The translations under genes were made by a program, and so were the position numbers. Below, piece after piece: positions 1-11,589 of a stretch of DNA of 64,000 nt (position 1 is its first letter; each line of letters opens with the position of its first letter). The notes under the pieces were generated by a model. The model was given only the letters and a program-made list of their open reading frames with translations, did not search any database and was not told where the DNA came from. This DNA is from Heterohyrax brucei. Taxonomy: Eukaryota; Chordata; Mammalia; Hyracoidea; Procaviidae. The stretch spans positions 10,717,501-10,781,500 of the forward strand of contig CM053143.1 of assembly GCA_028571685.1 (NCBI GenBank). Reading direction: 5' to 3'.

Positions 1-82
1 CAGATAGGACTAAGACACATAGTTTCACTCAACCACTACAACAATCAAGAAAACTAATTGTGTCAACATCACAAGACCTCCG

Positions 83-564
83 TGTTATGAAATGAATTGT
101 GTTCCCCCAAACACATGTCATTTTGCCTAGGCCATGGTTCCCAGCATTGTGTGATTGTTCACCCTTTTGTCATCTGATCTGATTTTCCTATGTGTTGTAA
201 AATCTACCTCTATATTAATGAGACAAGAATAGAAGCAGTTAGTTACTGAGACAGGAATCACTCTACAAGATTAGGTTGTGTCTTAAGTCAATATTTTTTG
301 AAATATTTAAAAGGGAAGCAGGCAGAGAGACTTGGAAAACAAGAGCCAGAAGAACAGAGTGTCCTTTGCACCCAAGTTCCAGGTGCTAAGAATCTCCTCA
401 GCCAGGAAGGATTGATGACAAGGATTTCGCTCCAGAGCTGACAGACAGAGCAAGCCTCCTGGTTCTGGCACTCTGAATTAGACTTCTAGTCTCCTAAACT
501 ATGAAAGAATAAATTTCTTTTTGTTAAAGCCATGCACTTGTGGTAGCATAGGTTAGCTAGGACA
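83..564 (+). mobile_element. Solo LTR, ERVL-MaLR-like
   Basis: It begins TGTTATGAAATGAATTGTGT with a C run and ends in TTAGCTAGGACA. Near the 3' end it has the typical signal GAATAAATTTCT followed by TTAAAGCCA. These are the hallmarks of MaLR-type LTRs and match the better preserved copy at 61911-62435. No internal retroviral sequence follows. The flanking five bases do not form a clear duplication, so the copy is old or has been rearranged. Confidence 0.8.
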
Positions 565-1191
565 CCTTCTCCCTCCCACCCATTCAGAGACCGTGGAGAC
601 CAGTAATATATTCTCTATCTCTATAATTATGCTGTTTCACAAATGTTATGTAAATGGAGTCATGCCTTGATTGCCTTTTCTCATTCATCATAATTTCCCT
701 GAGGTTCGCCCAAGTTGTCACACGTACCCATCAACTTTTCTCTTCTTTGGCCCAGCAAGATTCCACAGTATGCGTGCACCATACTGGTTGCTTAACCAGT
801 CATGTATTGGACGACAGTTTGGAAAGTTTCTATTACACAAAAGTTTTCTATGAACATTCATGCTCAAGTTTCTGCAAGCAAATGTTCATTTCTCTGAGTC
901 TCTATCTAAGACTCCAGTTTCCATGTCAAATCTTCGTTTTTAGAGTGGCTGTCTCATTTTCCCTACACATCTCTCAGCTTGTCATACCAGTAGTGTGAGA
1001 GTCATTTAATGTCTCAACATTCTTACTGGTATTTGGGATTATTATAGTTTGTTTTTCATTTGTCTTTTACTTTTAGCCATCATGATAGATGTATAGAGAT
1101 AACTGATGGTTTTAATTTGGATTCCTTTAATAGCTAATAATGCTGAACATCTTTTCATATGCTTCTATGAGATCTGTACATCCTCTTTGAT

Positions 1192-1298
1192 AGAGCCACG
1201 GTGGACAGTGGTTACGAATTCAGCTATTTTGGTTAGCAGCTGGAATCCACAGCTACTCCTTGGAAACCCTTTGGGCAGTTTTACTCTGTCCTATATAG
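1192..1298 (+). mobile_element. AfroSINE, 3'-truncated
   Basis: It contains 'gtggacagtggttac', a worn tRNA-like head, and then the block CTCCTTGGAAACCCT...TACTCTGTCCTATA. The copy stops where a second SINE starts, so it appears split or truncated by that later insertion. Confidence 0.65.
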
Positions 1299-1452
1299 AA
1301 ACCCCACATAGTGGTTAAGTACTACAGCTACTGATGAAGAGCTTAGCAATTCAAATCTACCACATGCGACTTGGAAACTCTATGGTGCAGTTTTCTCCTG
1401 GCCTAGGCGTTGGAATCAATTTGATGGCAAAAGGTTTGGGTTTGTTTTAGTT
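1299..1452 (+). mobile_element. AfroSINE, short form
   Basis: The tRNA-like head GAAACCCCACATAGTGGTTAAG is followed by the usual TTCAAATCTACCA (B-box region), GGAAACTCTATGGTGCAGTTTT and the tail GTTGGAATCAATTTGATGGCA with a TTTGGGTTTG end. It lies directly against the preceding SINE. Confidence 0.75.
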
Positions 1453-2373
1453 TGTTTGTACAGAGTCAATATATATTAAAGTCGACTCAGTGGCAGTAGA
1501 TTTAGTTGTTTTTGCTTTTTTTGTATATCCTCTTTTGACGAAATGTTTGTGTAAGTTATTTGCGTATTTTCTAATTGGACTTTTTGCATTTTCACTGTTG
1601 AATTTTAAGAGTTCTTTATATATTCAGATATAACATCAGTATTGGAGACGTTGTTTACAAATATCTTTTCCTGTCTATAATTTACCTTGCTACCATCTTA
1701 GCATGGTCTTAATCAGACAAACACTTTCAGTTTTGATAACAATCGATTTCTTGCATTTTCTTTCACGGAATATGCTTTTGGTATCAAGTCTAAAGACTCC
1801 ACCTGGCCCTAAAGCCCCAAAGACTTTCTATTTTTTCTAGAAATTTTATGTTTTTTACTTAAGTCTGTGATTAATTTCAAGCTGATTTGTTTGTGAAGAG
1901 TAAAGCTTAAGTTGAGTTGTTTTTTTTTTTCTTCATTGCTTCCTTCCTTCCTTTTTGCCTCTGGGTGTCCAATGGCTGCTGAACCATTTATTGAAATACT
2001 TATTACTCCTCCGTTAATTTGGTTGCTTTTGCTCCTCTGTCAGAATTTAACTGGGCGCATTTATGTAGGTCAATTTCTATGTCCTGTTCTAGTCTACTAA
2101 TCTGCGTGTCTACCCCTCTGCCAGAACCGTACTATTTTAATTACTGTAGTTATGTTGCAGCTTTAGCATCAGGGAGGGTGACTTTCCCTACCTCACCCTT
2201 CTTTTCCAAAATCTTTTTAGCTAATCTAGAGTTTTGCTCTTGCATATAAATTTTAGAATAACCCTACCTATTTCTACAAAAAACTTTGCTGATGTTTTGA
2301 GAGGAATTATGTTAAATCACTTGGGGAAAATTGATGTTTTCATTCTGTTACCTTCTAATCCATAAATACAACA

Positions 2374-2436
2374 TAAACAAAGCCACCACCATTGAGTCAA
2401 TTCTGACTCATAGCTACCCTGTAGGACAGAGTAGAA
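2374..2436 (-). mobile_element. AfroSINE 3' part
   Basis: This is the reverse complement of the SINE tail: CCATTGAGTCAATTCTGACTC, then a TAGGACAGAGTAGAAC block. Only about 60 bp is present, inserted in the old antisense L1. Confidence 0.65.
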
Positions 2437-3737
2437 CAACATACCTGACCAAATATTTGTGTCTTCAATTTCTTGCATCAGCACTTTGTAATATTAACCG
2501 TTACAATCCCACACATGTTTTGCTAGATTTATTCCTGGCAATTTCATTTGCTTTGTAGCAATTGTAAATGGTGCTGTGATTTTTATTTTCATTTCAACTT
2601 GTCGGCAATATACAAAAAAAGAAATTTCTGTGTGGTCTTGTATTCTATGACCTTACTGAGCTCACTAATTAGTTTCAGTATTGTTGGAGTGTTTGGTTTT
2701 GTTGTAGATTCCTTCGTATTTTCTATGTATGTAGACACAGTTTCATTTCTTCTTTTCCAACCTATATACCTTTTATTTGTTTTCCTTATTTGACTGCACT
2801 GGCTAGGATTTTCAGTGCTGTGTTGAAAAAAGTAGTAACAGCAAACATCCTTTGCCTTATTTCTGGCATTAAAACGAAAGCATTTGGTCTGTCACCATTT
2901 AAATATGTTATCTGTAGGATTTTTTAGATAATCTTTATGAGACACAAAGTTCTCTTCCTTTCCTAATATACTGAGAGCTTTTATCATAAATGAGTGCTGA
3001 ATTTTACCACATTTGTGTGTGTGTCAATTCATATGATCCTGTGATTTTTTTTTTTTCTCCTCTGTCCTCATAATATGGTATATTACACTGATTGATTTTC
3101 AGATGCTGAAACAATCTTGCATACCTGGAATAAATCTCACTTGGATGGGCAGTTATTTTTTTATACATTGTTAGATTTGATGTACTAACCTTTTGCTGAA
3201 AATGTTTGCATCTAAGTTCATGAAAGATATTGATCTGTGGTTTTATTTCAGGAACATTTGTCAGGACATTCACGAGGTAATACTGACCTCATAAAATTAA
3301 TTAGAAAGCTTTGTCTTTTCTGTTTTTTAAATTATTTAAAATTAGCATTGATTCTTTTTGAACATCAAAATTCTGTCATAAACTCTTCTGGACCTGTAGA
3401 TTTGTTTTTGAGAGATGTTAATGACAAATTTAATTTCTTTAATTATTACAGGGCTGCTCGGTTTATCTATTTCATCCTGACTGACTTTGGGTATATTGTG
3501 CTTTTCAGTAAACTGATCCACTTCTAGGGTGACGAATTCGTGTGTATGAAGATGTTTGTGGTATTTTCTTAATATTCTTTTAACAGTCGCAGAATCTTAG
3601 TGGTAACGCCTGTCATTACAGATGGTTGTGATGCAGGTCTTCTCTCTTTTTGTCTTTGTCAGACTCACTAAAAGTTATTTAATCTTATTGATTTTTGGAC
3701 AAACCAGTTTTTTATCTCATTAACTTCCTATAAATCA

Positions 3738-3912
3738 AAAAAGAAAAAAATCCATTGCCATCAAGTCAGTTCCAGTTCTTGGAGAGTCCATGTTATAGAG
3801 TTGAACTGTACCATAGGGTTTTCTTGGCTGTAAGCTTTATGGAACAGATTGCCAGACTTTTCTTCAGTAAGCCTCTGCTGGGTAAGTTCAAACTGTCAAC
3901 CTTTAGTTAAGA
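3738..3912 (-). mobile_element. AfroSINE, long form
   Basis: Reverse-complement SINE starting CCATTGCCATCAAGTCAG. It carries the extra internal segment 'ggctgtaagctttatggaacagattgccag' that separates the long form from the short form, and ends near the worn tRNA-like head. Confidence 0.7.
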
Positions 3913-3982
3913 GTAGAATATAGATCAATTGTACCTGTCCCCCTGCCCCAGGACCTGTAACTTTCTCTGTTAGTGCTATTGT

Positions 3983-4258
3983 TGATAGGTGCCATGGAAT
4001 TAGCACCAACACATATTGACCTTATGTACAACAGAACAAAACACTGCCCAGTCCCGCACCATACCCACAATTGTTTTTGCACTTAAGCCCGTTGTTGCAG
4101 TCACTGTGTCAATCCATCTTATGGACAGTTCTCTTTTTTGCTGACCCTCCACTATACCAGCACGATGTCCTTCTCAAGAGACTGATCCTTCCTGACAACA
4201 CATCCAAAGTATGTAAGATGCAGTCTTGCCCTCCTTGCTTCTTGACTTTGTTATCTTA
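3983..4258 (-). mobile_element. RTE/BovB-type LINE, 3' end
   Basis: It starts with a worn GATAGGTGCC tail and continues ACTGCCCAGTCC, AAGCCCGTTGTTGCAGTCAC, TGACCCTCCACT and CATCCAAAGTATGTAAGATG. The order matches the 3' end of the longer RTE at 19731-22241. It encodes the degraded C-terminal part of the RTE ORF in antisense. Confidence 0.75.
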
Positions 4259-4603
4259 ACTAATTCCTTCTTTTACATGCTTTTATTTTTCTAGTTACTT
4301 AAGGTAGGAACTGAGACTACTTGAAAACTTTTCTAGCATTTAATCTTTTCAGAACTGCTTTAAATGCATTCCACAAACTTTGATACGTTGTGTTTTTCTT
4401 TTCATTCAGTTCTATGTACTTTTTTCCTTTGAGGTTGCCTCTTTGACTCATAGGTTATTTATAAGTGCATTGCTTAATTTCTAAGTGTTTGGAGATTTTT
4501 TTTGTTGTCTGTTATTGACTTCTAATTTGATTTCATCACAGTCAGAGAGCATATTTTGTGATTTAATTTCTTTTCATCTGTGATGGTTTGTCTTATGACA
4601 CAA

Positions 4604-4652
4604 GCCAAAACCAAGTGCCATCGAGTCGGATCCGACTCATGGCGACCCTAGG
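4604..4652 (-). mobile_element. Tail-only SINE insert (49 bp)
   Basis: This is a 49-bp piece holding only the SINE tail in reverse complement, with the diagnostic TCGGATCCGACTC. It is flanked by CACAA on both sides (4599-4603 and 4653-4657), a probable short target-site duplication. No tRNA-like head is present. See findings. Confidence 0.6.
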
Positions 4653-4857
4653 CACAAAGTATCATCTATTTTAAGGACAGTTTTATGGATACTTCAAAAG
4701 AATGTGTGTTTTGCTTTTGTTGGATACAGTTTTCTATAAATGTCAATTAGGTCCCGTTGTTTGATATTACTGAGTTCTATATCTTTGCTAATTTCAATCT
4801 AGTAGTTCTGTTAGTTGCTGAGAATGAAGTATTGAAACCTCCAGTCATAAGTAATCT

Positions 4858-4922
4858 CAGTTTTAACAAGCCCTCCAGGAGATTCTGATGTGCAGTGAAG
4901 TTTGAGAACTACTTGCCTAGAA
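4858..4922 (+). repeat. MER5A-like hAT transposon 3' end
   Basis: The run TTTTAACAAGCCCTCCAGG, GATTCTGATG, GTTTGAGAACTAC matches the end of MER5A, a non-autonomous hAT-Charlie element shared by placental mammals. Only the distal part is visible. Confidence 0.75.
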
Positions 4923-4972
4923 CAGCACTTTGGAAATACTCACAGCAATGACTCAATAAATTAGTTGAGTTG

Positions 4973-5557
4973 TGTCTTAGTTATGTAGTGCTGCTATAAC
5001 AGAAATACCACAAGTGGACGGCTTTAACTAACAGAAATTTATTTTCTCACACTTAAGGAGGCTAGAAGTCTGAATGCATAATGCCGTCTCTAGGGAAAGC
5101 CTTTCTTTGTTGGCTCTCAGGAGAAGTCCTGGTCTCTTCAACTTGTTCCCTTATTCCTTGGACATGTCCACTTGACCTGGAATCAGTCTTCCCCTAAGTT
5201 TAAATGATTCTCAGCACAGGGACCCTGGGTATTCTTTCCTGATAGCATTAAGGTCAATCTTTTTCTGTACTGGCTTCTCTCTCCTTTAATCTCTTGTAAG
5301 ATAAAATGGGTGATTCAAGAAAATGTGTAGCTTGAGTAAGAGTGTAACTTGAATCATTTCTTTGAAAGGCTTTGACTCAAGATGTACCCTACACTGATCT
5401 TGCCTCATTAATAGATAGAGATTAGGACTTACAACAATTACAAAATGGAGGATAATTATATCAGATCACAAAAATGGAAGACAACCACACAATACAAGTA
5501 ATCATGGCCTAGCCAAACTGACATGTATTTGAGGGGAACATAATTCAATCCATGACA
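4973..5557 (-). mobile_element. Solo LTR, ERVL-MaLR-like, TSD AGTTG
   Basis: On the plus strand it begins TGTCTTAGTTATGTAG and ends CAATCCATGACA, the reverse complement of the LTR at 61911-62435. A perfect 5-bp duplication, AGTTG, flanks it at 4968-4972 and 5558-5562. There is no internal ERV sequence, so it is a solo LTR from recombination. Confidence 0.9.
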
Positions 5558-5562
5558 AGTTG

Positions 5563-6367
5563 AATAAATCTTAGCTCTTTTAGAATTAGAATTATTTTCC
5601 TATGAGCTTGGCACTGTTGCAAGCGGGTACCAAAAATTGTCCTGATTTAGGAATATAAGAGTATAAGGGAAGCTCTCACACTAATTTAATTTCGCTATGT
5701 AACTAAAATAAGCAATTGATGCATTCCAACTTCCTCCCATGGGGCAGGTTTATCACAGCTATCCTGCAACTGGGGGAGCATTTGGTAAGCTTTGGAGTTG
5801 TAACTAAGCCAACTCTTTAAATTAAAAAGCAAAGTTTATACTGAAGTGAATCATCAAAACGTGCCTTAACAACCATTTCTGAGACAACTCTATCAACGAA
5901 TATTTATTGGTGTCCTCTCGTGGTCTGAAAACTGTACTGGAAATCAAGCAGTTAACAAGATATGGAGTTCACTATATATACAAATAATAATTATACTTTT
6001 AATCATAAAAAACATAGTGAAAGAGAAGTAGAGCTTTAAGATAGCATATAACAGTAGGTCTAACCAAGTCCAAGAGTTCTGGGGGGATTTTCCTGATTAT
6101 TGAAAGGTAGTCTGAGATTTAAGGATGAGTCACTCTTGACCTAATGAGGAGGAGGTTAAAAAAACAAACTCCATTTACTGAGTACTAAAAGAAGTAGCTT
6201 GACCTTATAACGAGAGTGGAAGTAAGTGTACTAACAAGAAGTCTAGGGTGATAGAGTGGACTAAGGAAGTGCTTCTCTAGCTGAAGTGATCTATATGAAG
6301 ATCACAGCTTCCAGCCAGCTCAAGTGTATCACATCAAGTCAGTGAGACTAAGCACCTGCGAATTAAC
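5563..6367. other. No gene recognised; single-copy-looking DNA
   Basis: There is no open frame of note and no repeat I can name with confidence. The part near 5885-5975 has a faint L2-like phrase (AATATTTATTGGTG) that is too weak to call. Confidence 0.5.
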
Positions 6368-6450
6368 AACAGTTCCCATTTATTGAACCCAACTATGCTC
6401 TGGGGGCAGTACTAAGAACTTTCTGAACACTCATGCATAAAATTTCCCGG
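6368..6450 (-). repeat. MIR fragment
   Basis: TAACAACAGTTCCCATTTAT followed by TGAACCCAACTATGCTCTGG and a worn 'actaagaactttctgaaca' follows the order of the antisense 3' part of MIR, an ancient tRNA-derived SINE of all mammals. Confidence 0.55.
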
Positions 6451-6613
6451 GTGTGTATCAACACAGTTGGGTTTCTACTAGAGTGAAAGCCACAGAAGGG
6501 GCCATATTTAAAAAGCAAATAGAAAACAATCTAATTCTGTATTGGAGACCTTTCTTCATTAATTTTCAGGCTTGGGAAAGGATAAGAAAGGAACTCAGAG
6601 ATAAGAAAGAAAA

Positions 6614-7060
6614 TTAACATCTGTCAAGTGCTGTGTACTAGACACTACACTGAAAATTCTGAATATATTACGTGCGCTTATCTCTTCTGGGAACTCTGGT
6701 GGCATAGTGGTTAAGTGATACATCTGCTAACCCAAAAGACAGCAGTTCAAATCTGCCAGGTGCTCCTAGGAAACTCTATAGAGCTGTTCTACTCTGTCCT
6801 ATAGGGTTGCCATGAGTAGGAATTAACTCAAAGGCACTGGGTTGGGTTTTTGCTTGTGTTGGTTTTTTGCTTACTTTTTTTTTTTTTTTTTTTTTGCTTT
6901 GTCTCTTTTACTCCTTGCAATAACCCCGGGGTATGGATATTCTTTTGTTCACTGCCAGACATAAAAGGAAAACCTTGGAATAGCAAAGAAACTATCTCAA
7001 GTTGAAAGCATTAGTAAATGGTCAAATCAAGAACCAAACCCAGGATATTGCTGCAAGATC
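6614..7060 (-). repeat. MIR split by a younger SINE
   Basis: 6614-6688 (TAACATCTGTCAAGTGCTGT...) and 6898-7060 (ending GAACCAAACCCAGGAT) are the two halves of one antisense MIR. The AfroSINE at 6689-6896 lies between them. The flanks share TCTCTT, consistent with its target-site duplication. Confidence 0.65.
6689..6896 (+). mobile_element. AfroSINE, short form, with T-rich tail
   Basis: Complete: head GGGAACTCTGGTGGCATAGT, B-box-like GTTCAAATC, body GGAAACTCTATAGAGCTGTTC, tail CATGAGTAGGAATTAACTC, then TTGGGTTTTT and a 22-T run. It is inserted in a MIR. Confidence 0.88.
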
Positions 7061-7070
7061 TGTGTAAGAT

Positions 7071-8245
7071 CTTGCTGAGCAAATTTACAGTTGAAGCTGT
7101 TTCCCTGGAACCTATGAGGTATGATCCATACCCTAACTCGTCTTTCTTCTAGTCTCATTTTGTTTTTTTCCCTTCTGCTGTCCTAGCCAGCATCAGAGTT
7201 TCCTCTAACCTTGTCTCCTTAGCAGCCCCTTTCTGGATCTCCTACATATGTCCACCAGAACTCCTTCAGTAATACTCTATTAGCAAACCAAGATTTCTCC
7301 TGCAATGCCTGAAAGTCTGCTGCTTAAGTGTAACGTTGAAAATCCATAATGCCACCCACATCACTCTAAGAAAATCCAAATCCATTATTTTAGCCTGCTT
7401 CCTTTATCACATGAAGTAAACAAAATCTTAGCACTCAAAGTCTAAAGAAATGTTTTTAGCACTGCTACTGATATATTACTCCTTTTCAAAATCTTATTGC
7501 TATTGTATCAGTATAATTTTATTTGGATTTTAATATGGCTTTTGGGGAATGTGAGATCTGTAAAATATATTTATGCAGCTGCATAAAAGAAATGAGATGG
7601 CTGTGAAGGGAGCAAAGGAAAAAAATCATGGAAGGTTACTGGGAGTTACCGTGGATACTCTTTCTGTTCTCTAATACAGAACACATACAGGGAACAATTT
7701 CCTAAATTACACAAATAAAAATTGAAAAGCCAAAGTATGATTTCAGTTAGGAATAAGAATGTGTATAGGGTTTTTTCATTTTTAATGCTCTAGACAAAAC
7801 TGCAGAAAATAACATTTTCCAAGCTCTAGTATACACACTAATAGTCCCTTTAGATTTAATCCATTGTGAAAAAAACACACAACCATTATTCATCTAGACT
7901 GTAATGGGAACCATTGAGTAGAATGAATATGAAAACGTGAATACACTTTTCAAGATGAGGTAGTTCAGTTTGATGAAAATAAAAATTTGAAAATCTATGA
8001 TGCTCATGTTTTAAGTTATTTTTCCCCCTCATCTCTGAAAGAAAGAAATGAATTAGCATTAGTTTAAAATGGTATGATTTGTAATGTTGTTTCAAACAAA
8101 GTTTCCTTATTATTTTGGTTCTCTTAACAAGCTCCTGTCCTCTCATCTCCACCCTCTTCTCTCCCATCTAGAAAGAGACCAGTAGGACAGAATCCTGTAA
8201 GTGCATAGAACTGCAAATTATGTGACACACCATATGGTCACATTC
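7071..8245. other. No gene recognised
   Basis: AT-rich sequence without a recognisable repeat or exon. The 93-codon antisense frame at 7886-8167 has no family resemblance and no supporting signals. Confidence 0.5.
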
Positions 8246-8249
8246 TGTT

Positions 8250-11200
8250 CCCGAGGCTAGTTCAGTTTTGTCCAAAGAATTGACCTCACTAGTGTTTTCT
8301 TGCCATGGACAGCAGCAGGTCTAGGGGCCGTACTCCCAGAAGAAACCCACTCCTGACTCCCAGCCATTGTAACATCAATTGTGGTCTTTTAGTAGAGTTC
8401 TTCAGCTGCACCCCTCTTTTTCTCATGTTGCCACAGGGACTCAACATTTTGTGCCCTATTATGTGTGTCTTTGGTGGTGGCTGGGCATCATCTGGTTCTT
8501 CTTCTCTCATGCTGATACAAATCTCCCATTCACATGGATCTCCTGAGCTCTTTTTTCCCTCGTGTCTTTGTTGTTCTCAGTCATCATCTGTTCTGGATAA
8601 GTTGAGATCATTTGGTGTACCTCAGATGGCAACTTGCTAACTTTTAAGACCCCAGACACCACTCAACAATATGTGGTGCAGAAGATTCTCTTAGAAATAG
8701 GCTAGTTATGCCAATTCACCTCAATGTCCCCTGAAAGCACGGTCCCAAGACACCAATCCCTGTTACTCTATCCTTTCAATAATCGGTTGAGATGAGAGCA
8801 GCTTTCAGTTTACGGTGAAGTCCAGTTAAGTTGATCTACTTTCTACTGTGTGCTGTCACTGTTTTCACCTAAACAAATTTTTATCAACTATCTAATCTGT
8901 GACCAACTCTCTCCCTCCCTTACCACCCCTGTAGCCATCAGTGTTTTCTTCTGTACATGAGTCTATTTTTAAGTACTTATAGCAGAAGTCTCATACAGTA
9001 TTTGTCCTTTTGCGACTGACTGATTTCACTCAGCATAATGTCTTCCAGTTGAAACAAGGTTATGAGATACTTCCTAAAACCATTATTATTCTTCATTACT
9101 GCATAGTGTTCACTGTCATTTTGATACCTTTATTTTTGTGTTGTTGATATTTTCTATGTTGTTCTTAACATTCTTTTCTGGGTTTTGTTCTTTATGGGTT
9201 GATTTTCATCTTTCTCAGTATTGTTTTTGTGTTTGTTGAGATTCCTGAATTATGTTTCTTGTATTGATATGTTGCACTGTTATTTGAATTTGCAGCTACC
9301 TCTATGATCCCCCTTAATAATCTATGTTTAAACCAGACTTTAATTTCTGCATATCTTTTTAACTCCACTCCATCTGGAAGGATTATAACTACTGTAATGT
9401 ATCTTTTCAGTGTGGAGATGTCATAATTTTCATGTTAAGATCACTGGTTCTCCTCTTTTAATATTGTAGCTTTGTTTGAGCTTCATGACTTCCCTAACTG
9501 AGTAGGATTCTGAATGCTGTGTCCTGAATTGTCTCCTTAAGTATACACTTGATGTTGTTGTTTTTCAAAACAAGAGCTTCTTTCAGCATTTCTGGTAGTT
9601 TTGGCTTTGCTTTTACAAAGTCTCTAAGCTTCTGTTTACCTGTGAATGTCTTAATTTCACCTTCATATTTGAGGGCCAATTTTTCAGGATATGTAATTCT
9701 TAGTTGGAAGTTTTTCTTCTTCAGGGCTTTGAATATGTCACCCCACTGCCACATCATTTCTGCCAAGAAGTCAGACAAAAGCACACAGGGCTTTTCTCTG
9801 TATGTTAGCTTTGCTTTGAGCCTTGCTGCCTTTAAGAGCCCTCTTTATGTTTCATTTTATTGCCTTTAAGAGCCTCTCTTTATGTTTCATTTTATTAAGC
9901 TTGATTATAATGCACCTTGATGTCTTTCTTTTGGGGTCTAGTTTTTGTGGTGTTCAGTAAGCATCTTGGGTATCTATGCTCTCTTCTTTCATAATTTCAG
10001 GGAAGTTTTCTGTCAGCAACTCTAGGATAATACTCTCTGTATTTTCAGCTATCCTTCCCTGTTCAGGAACTCCAATTGTTTGTAGAGTATTTCTCTTAAC
10101 AGAGTCCCACCTGTTTCTTATTGCTTCTTCATTTTTCTTATTTCTCTTTTACTGATTTCTGCTTAGTAAATGTTGGCATCAGTTGCTGTATCCACAAGCT
10201 AACTAACTCTGCCTTTTATCTCCTCCATTCTGCTCTTTTGTGTCTGGATTGAATTGTCTAATTCTGTAATTTTATTATTGATCTGTTGGATTTCAGATCA
10301 TTGGTGTTCCATCAGTTCAGATAGCTTAATTTTTCATTTTGTGCTGCTGCGTTTTGTTTAATGTCTAGGAGAGTTCTATACATATTTTTTTTGTACTTGA
10401 CCTCTGATAGTTCATAAACATGTCTTCATATGGGAAGTTTTTTGATTCTTTACTTTGGGAGTTTTTCACTGCTCCTTTAAATAGTTAGCTATTGATTATT
10501 GTCTTCACACCATCAAAAAGTTGTTCAGTTTCTCTGGTGTTACCTCAACAGGGGCTAAGGCATAGTTCTAGGGGCACTACTAGATTTGGTCACCAGCTGT
10601 CTCTGTGTATTCTAGTGACTGACCCCAGGTAGACTCTCTGGTATGACAGGTTCTGTCTCCTGTGTGGCAACGATTGTGCCCTACTTATGGAGTCACTGGA
10701 GGGCTTCCAGCCGATGCTATTACGTGGGTCAGTGAAGCATGGAAGGCATGCTGCTGGGCCACTCAGCAGTCAGTTCTCCAGGTAGTCTTATTTTAAAAAG
10801 GTACTTTACTGCTGAATGAGGAGCTGTCCAACAGCTGCCAAATCAGTCAGACTCTCAGGTGTGGCAGTACCCAGCTTCTAGCTGACAATGAAAGCACCTC
10901 ATAAGCTGTCCCCAGACACTATGACATAGTTCAAAGAAGGGAAGCGTTACAGCCTTGCTGACATCCTCTGCCAGGTTCCATACATAACTTGAGGGACCAC
11001 CATTCTAAACACAGCTTTTCTGATGGAGAAGCACTTACCAGACAGGGGCTGCTGCTCAGCATGAGAATTAGCCCAGCTAAGACCTCAGGTGACTGACTCC
11101 ACCTCTCAGCTGACCAAGATGGTGTCTCACATGAGGTACACTTCCTGCCGTGAAACAGCAGAATCTGTGGTACAGCTCAGAAAAGGGAGGATGGAGGGAC

Positions 11201-11586
11201 AGTGGTGCCCTCAGTCAGAAATCAGGCTCTCAATATGTGGCTCTCCCAAGCATAGTCTCTCTGCTGCTGTATATGCTGTTTACTTAAGCACTGCAGTTGA
11301 GAGTATTAGCCAGCTCATAATCAGTCACTGCCTCCCTGATAACAAAGACAGCATAAGTACCTGCAGTCCTCCCAAATGATGTGTGAGCAGAAGCAGTACT
11401 CAGCATCTGGCTGCCTCAGCTTTGAGAGATGTAGTTTCCCCCTTACTGGTGCCTAGTCTTATCTGACAACCCTATGACAGACCCTAGGGCTCCCTGTATG
11501 TCCACACTGCTCCATTAATTATCATTCCAGGCCTTAGTTCTCAGAGGGAATTGAGGAAACATGTGTCTAGTCTGCCATTTTGGCCC
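8250..11586 (-). mobile_element. Internally deleted L1 LINE (5' UTR + ORF1 + 3' end)
   Basis: In element orientation it starts near 11586 with GGGCCAAAATGGCAGACTAG, the classic L1 5' end with a YY1-like site. It runs through a 5' UTR of about 1 kb, ORF1 (about 10560-9500) and the spacer to the ORF2 start codon at 9117-9119. There it jumps to the last 40 or so codons of ORF2 (8979-9106) and a 3' UTR of about 0.7 kb. About 3.5-4 kb of ORF2 is missing. The left border and a TSD could not be fixed. It is shaped like a HAL1 (ORF1-only) element, but the deletion looks private to this copy. Confidence 0.8.
9500..10560 (-). pseudogene. L1 ORF1 remnant
   Basis: ORF1 encodes the RNA-binding chaperone of L1: a coiled coil, an RRM and a C-terminal domain. 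Here the C-terminal domain is readable at 9545-9784 (EKLALKYEGEIKTF, KQKLRDFVKAKPKLPEMLKE), closely like the copies at 33.7 kb and 62.8 kb. Upstream, 9850-10560 is out of frame and holds only fragments of the coiled-coil part. It cannot encode a full protein. Confidence 0.75.
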
Positions 11587-11589
11587 TAC

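Larger units (their letters stand above)
566..4857 (-). mobile_element. Old L1 LINE, 3' UTR and 3' half of ORF2
   Basis: Read on the minus strand this is an ancient, heavily mutated L1. On the plus strand 600-1000 matches the complement of a mammalian L1 3' end (target phrases such as 'tgaacattcatgctcaagttt'). 1070-2340, 2440-3730 and 4260-4850 follow the complement of ORF2 from its C-terminus toward the reverse transcriptase and endonuclease region. All frames are broken. It is interrupted by SINEs at 1192-1452, 2374-2436 and 3738-3912, an RTE piece at 3983-4258 and a tail-only insert at 4604. The subfamily (L1MA/MB-like) is an inference. Confidence 0.75.

Noticed and set aside
8305-8640. 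111-codon open frame on the plus strand
   Set aside because: It lies antisense within the L1 3' UTR (AGATGGCAACTTGC...TTAAGACCCCAGAC landmarks), so it is not a gene.
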